From the NCBI GenBank assembly GCA_021151625.1, contig JAGKWY010000051.1, forward strand, positions 1-35,670: a stretch of 35,670 nt of DNA, given 5' to 3'. The position numbers and the translations under genes are program-made. Numbering within the stretch: the stretch's first letter is position 1; every line of letters begins with the position of its first letter. This document shows positions 31,105 through 35,670 of the stretch, piece by piece. A model generated the notes under the pieces. It ran no database searches. It was not told where the DNA came from and worked only from the letters and a program-made list of their open reading frames with translations. The stretch is from Gammaproteobacteria bacterium. Lineage in GTDB: Bacteria; Pseudomonadota; Gammaproteobacteria; Pseudomonadales; Cellvibrionaceae.

Positions 31105-33894
31105 TTAGAGTTTGTAGTTGACGCCAAAGAAGTATTGACGACCAAAGTACTGAATCGAACCGGTTTGCTCTTCATTACCGAAATAGGTTTTGGAAGGTTC
31201 GTCAGTCAGGTTGTTAACCTGGAACACTAACTCAACGCCATTTTCGAATTCATAAGAGGCTTGGTAATCCACCACTGATTCATCCGCGTAAAACACTTCC
31301 TGAGTTTCCACCGCAACCTGATTGGCCACAAAGGCTTCGCGATAACGATAGTTCAAACGCGTTGAAAAACCTTCGTAATCATAGAACAGGGTTGCGCTCA
31401 GGTTGCTGGGTGATAAACCTGGCATGCCGATATCTTTCTCTTCACCGCCAAGGTTGTTAATACGCTCAACATCACTTTCGGTATAAGAATAGCTGCTGCT
31501 CACGCCCAGACCAGACCAAATTCCTGGCAGGAAATCGAAGGTTTGGGTGTAACCCAATTCAATACCCTGGATGTAACCACCCTTGGTGTTGTTGTAAGCG
31601 GTTTGATACTCACCACCGGGTTTTAATGGGTTGCCAGTATTGGGGTTTGTATCCGGCACATTGAAGCCCAACGCTTTGAAGTCAACGCCGCGCAGGGTGA
31701 TATTTTCAATAAAGGATTCAATATCCTTGCGGAAAATGCCCACCACAAACGCACCTTCTGTATCGGCAAAATAACGCTCGTAAGAAAGATCGTATTGAGT
31801 CGCATAGAATGGGTCCAACAGCGGGCTGGTATTGCCCCAGGCGTTGAATCTGTCTTCACCATCGATCCAGGAGCCAGCGCCAGATTTTAATTGGCTAACC
31901 GGTGGACGTGACATCACTTTTGCTGCGGCAAAACGAATTTGATCCTGTTCGGTGATTTGGAAATTCAGGTTCAATGATGGCAGGTAATCGGTATATTTTT
32001 GGCCCAATTCATTGCGCACATAATCATTGCTAACTACGCCGCGCTCATCTGTAATTGGAATGCCCGCACCAGCACCGATTTGCAAATAACCATCGCTGGA
32101 TTGGTCGGATTCAATCACACGCACACCCAGGTTACCGGTCATATTGGTTGAGCCGAGTTCCGATGCGAAATTTGCCATCAGATAACCAGCTAATACATCT
32201 TCAGTGACAGTACCGGACTGAATCATGGTCCAGTTGTTGGACCAGTTAGCCACTGGATTCCAATCGCGACCACGCGCCTCTTCTACTGCAGCAACTGCAT
32301 CAGCAAAATCAATCGCGAAGAAATCTGGCATGCCTTTCAGGTCACCACCAAATTTCACAACTTTAACCATGTCATCGGTTAATTGAATCGGTAATTCAGT
32401 CGGGTGATTGCCGAATTCAGAACCGTAACCTTCCTGACCGCGCTTGCCAGTGTATTCACGTGAAGAATTACGCAGGCCCGCTTCGATAGAAGTGACAAAA
32501 CCGGATTCAAACTCATACTTCACATCAATTTTTTGCGCATCTATTTCGTTGTGAGTAATGAACGGCCACTGACCTACTTCGGTTAAAGCAATACGATTCA
32601 AATTTGTATAGCTTTGTGCAGCTGTAAAATCTGCCGGTTCCAAACCATTATTTTTGTAAGTAATGGTTTCTGCAGAGCGCACAGGATTGGCAACGGTAGC
32701 ATCGTTATACAAAAGCGCACGCGTGCCGCCGTTTTGGAAATCACCGTCAGATTCAGAATAGGAAAGGTCGGCATTGATTGTCCAGGCATCCAGTTTCCAT
32801 TCTGCATTCAAACCGTAAGAGAGCACTTCTGCTTCGCGCGAGTCATTGTCGTTAACAGTAAACACTGCAAAGTTAGTAGTGCCATCACCGGAAACAGTGC
32901 CACCCACCATTGCATTGTTCACCACTACCGGATTGGTAATGCTATTGGCAGAGTGCAGGGTTTTTACACGGAAACCACGTGCAAAAGCTTCAGAATCGGC
33001 CTTGGTATTAAACACATCACCTTTCAGGGTAAAGGTATCGCTCGGTTCCCATACAAATGTTCCGAGGTAGCTATCGCGCTGCTCTTCACCGCCGCGCTGT
33101 TGCATTTCCATACCTTCACTCACAAATTCATTGCCAGCTTCTGCATCGACATTGCGCGAGCCGTTGTACTGTAAGCCGATATATTGGTTAGCAACACTGG
33201 GCGCACTCAACTTGGCATAACCAAACGCAAGGCCAAGGGTGTCATCGGCAAACTTGCCTTGATAGGACGCGTTAAATCTGTGGCCCAAATCAATCGCATC
33301 TTCTACTTCAGAAGTACGGCTGTTGGAACTGCCACGCACACCCACATTGAATGAATGGTCTTGTGAATTTTTCAGCGGGTTTACTGTAGTCAATTCAATA
33401 CTACCGGCAACACCACCTTCAATCAGCGATGCTTTGGGTGATTTGTAAACTGCTGCCTGGGAAATTAATTCTGAAGGATATACATCAAATTCAATGCGGC
33501 GACCGGCAATGGGGCCGGTGCTGGTACTAACTTGTTCGCGGCCATTCATAGTGGCGAATACGAAATCGCCACTCATACCGCGGATATTTAATTCACTGGC
33601 CTGGCCGCCGGTGCGCACCGAAGTAACACCAGGCAAGCGCGATAAGGAGTCAGCAATAGATACATCGGGCAAACCACCGATATCATCAGCAGAAATCGCT
33701 TCAATTACGGTATCGGAATTGCGCTTTGCATCAATCGCGTTCAACACGCTTTGACGGAAGCCGGTAACAACAACCTCTTCAACTTCTTTCTCAGCGCTCT
33801 TGGTGTTCTGCTGCGCATAAACAACTTGCGAACCTGCCACCATGGTCATAGTAGCGGCCAGTGCGAGCATGTGGTTAAACGTGGGTTTTCTCAT
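31105..33894 (-). CDS. TonB-dependent outer-membrane receptor 2
   Basis: A 929-residue outer-membrane receptor for TonB-energised import. It has a signal peptide cleaved near VYA27-Q28, a TonB box EEVVVTG (39-45) and a plug with GGLPDVSIADSLSRLPG, LNIRGMSGDFVFATMNGREQ and SPKASLIEGGVAGS, followed by a long barrel ending YFFGVNYKL. It belongs to the same large class as receptor 1. The leader carries two CATACGTATG operators, so it should respond to the same signal as the pullulanase operon. Maltodextrins are the likely ligand from context; this is inference. The final residue is Leu rather than the usual Phe or Trp. Confidence 0.92.
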   Translation of the reverse strand: MRKPTFNHMLALAATMTMVAGSQVVYAQQNTKSAEKEVEEVVVTGFRQSVLNAIDAKRNSDTVIEAISADDIGGLPDVSIADSLSRLPGVTSVRTGGQASELNIRGMSGDFVFATMNGREQVSTSTGPIAGRRIEFDVYPSELISQAAVYKSPKASLIEGGVAGSIELTTVNPLKNSQDHSFNVGVRGSSNSRTSEVEDAIDLGHRFNASYQGKFADDTLGLAFGYAKLSAPSVANQYIGLQYNGSRNVDAEAGNEFVSEGMEMQQRGGEEQRDSYLGTFVWEPSDTFTLKGDVFNTKADSEAFARGFRVKTLHSANSITNPVVVNNAMVGGTVSGDGTTNFAVFTVNDNDSREAEVLSYGLNAEWKLDAWTINADLSYSESDGDFQNGGTRALLYNDATVANPVRSAETITYKNNGLEPADFTAAQSYTNLNRIALTEVGQWPFITHNEIDAQKIDVKYEFESGFVTSIEAGLRNSSREYTGKRGQEGYGSEFGNHPTELPIQLTDDMVKVVKFGGDLKGMPDFFAIDFADAVAAVEEARGRDWNPVANWSNNWTMIQSGTVTEDVLAGYLMANFASELGSTNMTGNLGVRVIESDQSSDGYLQIGAGAGIPITDERGVVSNDYVRNELGQKYTDYLPSLNLNFQITEQDQIRFAAAKVMSRPPVSQLKSGAGSWIDGEDRFNAWGNTSPLLDPFYATQYDLSYERYFADTEGAFVVGIFRKDIESFIENITLRGVDFKALGFNVPDTNPNTGNPLKPGGEYQTAYNNTKGGYIQGIELGYTQTFDFLPGIWSGLGVSSSYSYTESDVERINNLGGEEKDIGMPGLSPSNLSATLFYDYEGFSTRLNYRYREAFVANQVAVETQEVFYADESVVDYQASYEFENGVELVFQVNNLTDEPSKTYFGNEEQTGSIQYFGRQYFFGVNYKL

Positions 33895-33975
33895 GGTTTT
33901 TTCTCTCCGCGGAGGTATAGCTTTTATTGTTAGCTTGCTGCGTTAACGACATTCCTTTGTACGCAACTGGCGTAA

Positions 33976-33990
33976 ACAGAATGGTTCTGT
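33976..33990. other. 15-bp palindrome in the receptor 2 leader
   Basis: ACAGAA-TGG-TTCTGT is a perfect inverted repeat close to the predicted transcription start of receptor 2. A longer AACGACA/TGTCGTT pair (33945-33951 and 33988-33994) overlaps it. It could be a second operator or a leader hairpin. Confidence 0.4.
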
Positions 33991-34000
33991 CGTTGAAAAG

Positions 34001-34030
34001 ATGGTAGGCCTTAGGGTGTGGCATCCACAA
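34001..34030 (-). promoter_or_regulatory. Candidate promoter of receptor 2
   Basis: On the - strand TTGTGG (34025-34030) and TACCAT (34001-34006) are 18 bp apart. The nearer CATACGTATT operator ends just upstream of the -35, the same geometry as at the pullulanase promoter. Hexamers are imperfect. Confidence 0.3.
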
Positions 34031-34035
34031 TAGAA

Positions 34036-34049
34036 TGCATACGTATTCA
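34036..34049. promoter_or_regulatory. Operator B1, TGCATACGTATTCA
   Basis: A 14-bp palindrome with one mismatched pair, sharing the CATACGTAT core with the pullulanase sites. Its last bases are the TGA stop codon (- strand) of the GH13 alpha-glucosidase gene. Confidence 0.7.
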
Positions 34050-35651
34050 AACCACCGCATACGTATGCTCCAACTGGTTACCATTGAGGTTGGCAGTGCG
34101 GCAGCCGTGTCCTTCAACAGCAATTAATGTGTAATCGGCATGCAATGGAATAGCGACCGATTGTGCAGAAAAATTAAATGCGCATAACAATTTTTCGCCG
34201 TCATATTCGCGCGTGAACACCAGATAATTTTCCGCATCGGCAACAAAAGCGATGTCACCCAAACGCAATGCCGGCTGCTGTTTGCGCCAGTGCATAAAGC
34301 TGCGATAGGCGTTGAGGATGGAATCGCGATTGTCATCTTGCAAACTTACCGCCACCGCTTTGTGCTCGGCAGCAACAGGCAGCCAACCACTGGCGTGTGA
34401 AAAGCCTGCGTGTTCGTCGGTGTGATTCCAGGGCATGGGCGTGCGGCAACCATCGCGGCCTTTAAAGCGCGGCCAGAAGGTAATGCCGTAAGGGTCTTGC
34501 AATTGCTCAAAGGGAATATCCACTTCGGTCAAACCCAATTCTTCCCCTTGATAAGAGCACACACTGCCGCGCAACGATAACAACATGGCATTCAATGTTT
34601 TTGCCAGTTGCGGTGACTGGTCTTTGCCGCCCCAACGCGACATGACACGCACCACATCGTGATTGCCAATCGACCAGCAGGGCCAGCCTTCCAATAATTT
34701 TTGCTCCAGCGTTTCAACTGTTTCACGAATATAGGAACCGGAAATTTGATCGACCAACAATTCAAAACTGTAAGCCATGTGCAAGCGCGAATTGCCTGCG
34801 GTGTATTCCGCCATGGTTTTGAGTGAATCTTCCGAGGCAATTTCACCCAGGGTTACTGTGCCCGGGTAGCGATCCATCAAGGCGCGCAGCGATTCTAAAA
34901 ATTGCAGGTTTTCCGGGCGATCACAGTCGTAGACGTGACGCTGGAAGGCGTAAGGGTTGTCCTCACGGAAACCGCGCCCTCTGCGTTCGGCTTCCGGCTT
35001 GGCCGGGTTATCGCGCAGCAGTTTGTCGTGGAAGCAAAAAATAATTGCATCCAGACGCAGGCCATCCACACCGCGTTTTAACCAGAATTCCACTTCATCC
35101 AGAATTTGTTGTTGCACCGCTGCGCAGTGGTAATTCAAATCCGGCTGGGTCTTCAAAAAGTTGTGCAAATAATATTGGCAGCGACGCGGCTCCCACTCCC
35201 AGGCGGAACCACCAAAAATCGCCAACCAATTATTGGGCGGTGTGCCATCGGGTTTAGGGTCGGCCCACACGTACCAATCCGCTTTGTCGTTATCGCGCGA
35301 CTCGCGGCTCTCCTGGAACCAGGCATGCATATCGGAGGTGTGACTGAGCACCTGGTCGATAATAATTTTGATGCCGCGCGCATGGGCTTTTTCAATCAGC
35401 TCATCAAAATCAGCCAGCGAACCAAAGATGGGATCAATAGCGCGGTAATCGCTAATGTCGTAACCAAAATCTTTCATCGGCGATTTAAAAAATGGCGATA
35501 CCCAGATCGCGTCCACCCCCAGGCTCTCGATGTAATCGAGTTTGCTGATAATGCCGGGGATATCACCTATACCGTCATTGTTGGCGTCCATCATGCTGCG
35601 TGGATAAACCTGATATACCACGGCACCGCGCCACCAGGGAGTCGTTGTCAT
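34047..35651 (-). CDS. Cytoplasmic GH13 alpha-glucosidase (GH13_23-like)
   Basis: It should release glucose from maltose and short maltodextrins in the cytoplasm; no signal peptide is present (MTTTPWWRGAVVYQVYPRS). The 534 residues have complete GH13 regions: IIIDQVLSHTS (97-106), GLRLDAIIFCFHD with nucleophile Asp201, LGEIAS with Glu270 and IGNHDVVR with Asp332, each one position before the corresponding residues of the Halomonas alpha-glucosidase HaG. CRTPMPWNHTDEHAGF follows later. It is the most upstream gene of the locus; the 19 bases beyond its start run to the edge of the window. The last codons (His-Thr-Tyr-Ala) are also part of operator B2, so the end of the gene doubles as control DNA for receptor 2. 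Confidence 0.92.
   Translation of the reverse strand: MTTTPWWRGAVVYQVYPRSMMDANNDGIGDIPGIISKLDYIESLGVDAIWVSPFFKSPMKDFGYDISDYRAIDPIFGSLADFDELIEKAHARGIKIIIDQVLSHTSDMHAWFQESRESRDNDKADWYVWADPKPDGTPPNNWLAIFGGSAWEWEPRRCQYYLHNFLKTQPDLNYHCAAVQQQILDEVEFWLKRGVDGLRLDAIIFCFHDKLLRDNPAKPEAERRGRGFREDNPYAFQRHVYDCDRPENLQFLESLRALMDRYPGTVTLGEIASEDSLKTMAEYTAGNSRLHMAYSFELLVDQISGSYIRETVETLEQKLLEGWPCWSIGNHDVVRVMSRWGGKDQSPQLAKTLNAMLLSLRGSVCSYQGEELGLTEVDIPFEQLQDPYGITFWPRFKGRDGCRTPMPWNHTDEHAGFSHASGWLPVAAEHKAVAVSLQDDNRDSILNAYRSFMHWRKQQPALRLGDIAFVADAENYLVFTREYDGEKLLCAFNFSAQSVAIPLHADYTLIAVEGHGCRTANLNGNQLEHTYAVV
34057..34068. promoter_or_regulatory. Operator B2, GCATACGTATGC, inside coding sequence
   Basis: A perfect 12-bp palindrome whose centre is 20 bp, two helical turns, from B1. 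It lies wholly within the last codons of the alpha-glucosidase gene and about 165 bases upstream of the receptor 2 start. Confidence 0.75.
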
Positions 35652-35670
35652 TGCGGGAATCTCTAACTTT

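Noticed and set aside
1..35670. CRISPR arrays, phage genes, rRNA or autonomous insertion sequences
   Set aside because: No regularly spaced repeats, no transposase or integrase, and no phage-type genes were found on either strand.

Overview
The window looks like chromosomal DNA of a polysaccharide-degrading gammaproteobacterium, most likely a Cellvibrio-type organism. The basis is the FabA/FabB pair, the hisE-tatABC order known from pseudomonads and relatives, IspB-like and HisI-like sequences of gammaproteobacterial type, and a dense cluster of outer-membrane receptors and starch-active enzymes. The genus is inferred from gene content, not proven.

Left part (1-12000, mostly + strand). A 4'-phosphopantetheinyl transferase is followed by a 5'-truncated polyprenyl diphosphate synthase (ispB-like), then fabA and fabB with a very strong terminator. 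Two tandem paralogous membrane acyltransferases follow. A minus-strand RmlD-like reductase homologue without its catalytic Tyr/Lys faces an FAD oxidoreductase and an overlapping aldo/keto reductase. The aldo/keto reductase gene runs out of frame straight into the 3' half of hisI, whose first half is missing. After that come intact hisE, tatA, tatB and tatC and a bidirectional terminator.

Right part (12000-35670, all - strand). First come a small DUF2061 membrane protein, a CYTH phosphatase and a large secreted choice-of-anchor-B/Calx-beta protein. Then comes a maltodextrin/starch utilisation locus. Read in the direction of transcription it holds a cytoplasmic GH13 alpha-glucosidase, a TonB-dependent receptor, a tryptophan-halogenase-like flavoprotein, a secreted cyclomaltodextrinase-like GH13, a SusB-like GH97 alpha-glucosidase, a lipoprotein alpha-amylase, a lipoprotein pullulanase with three C-terminal repeat modules, and a second TonB-dependent receptor.

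How it fits together (inference). The lipoprotein pullulanase and amylase cut starch or glycogen at the cell surface or in the periplasm. The two receptors import oligosaccharides. The cyclomaltodextrinase and GH97 enzyme trim them in the periplasm, and the cytoplasmic alpha-glucosidase finishes the job. Palindromes centred on CATACGTATG occur in pairs upstream of the pullulanase-receptor unit and upstream of the other receptor, and at no other place I saw. They look like operators of one LacI-type regulator that is not encoded in the window.

Most notable: (i) the shared operator pairs, one of them inside the 3' end of a coding region; (ii) a flavin-dependent halogenase homologue inside a starch locus; (iii) two housekeeping genes, ispB and hisI, both lacking their 5' portions, which marks either rearrangement junctions or assembly faults.
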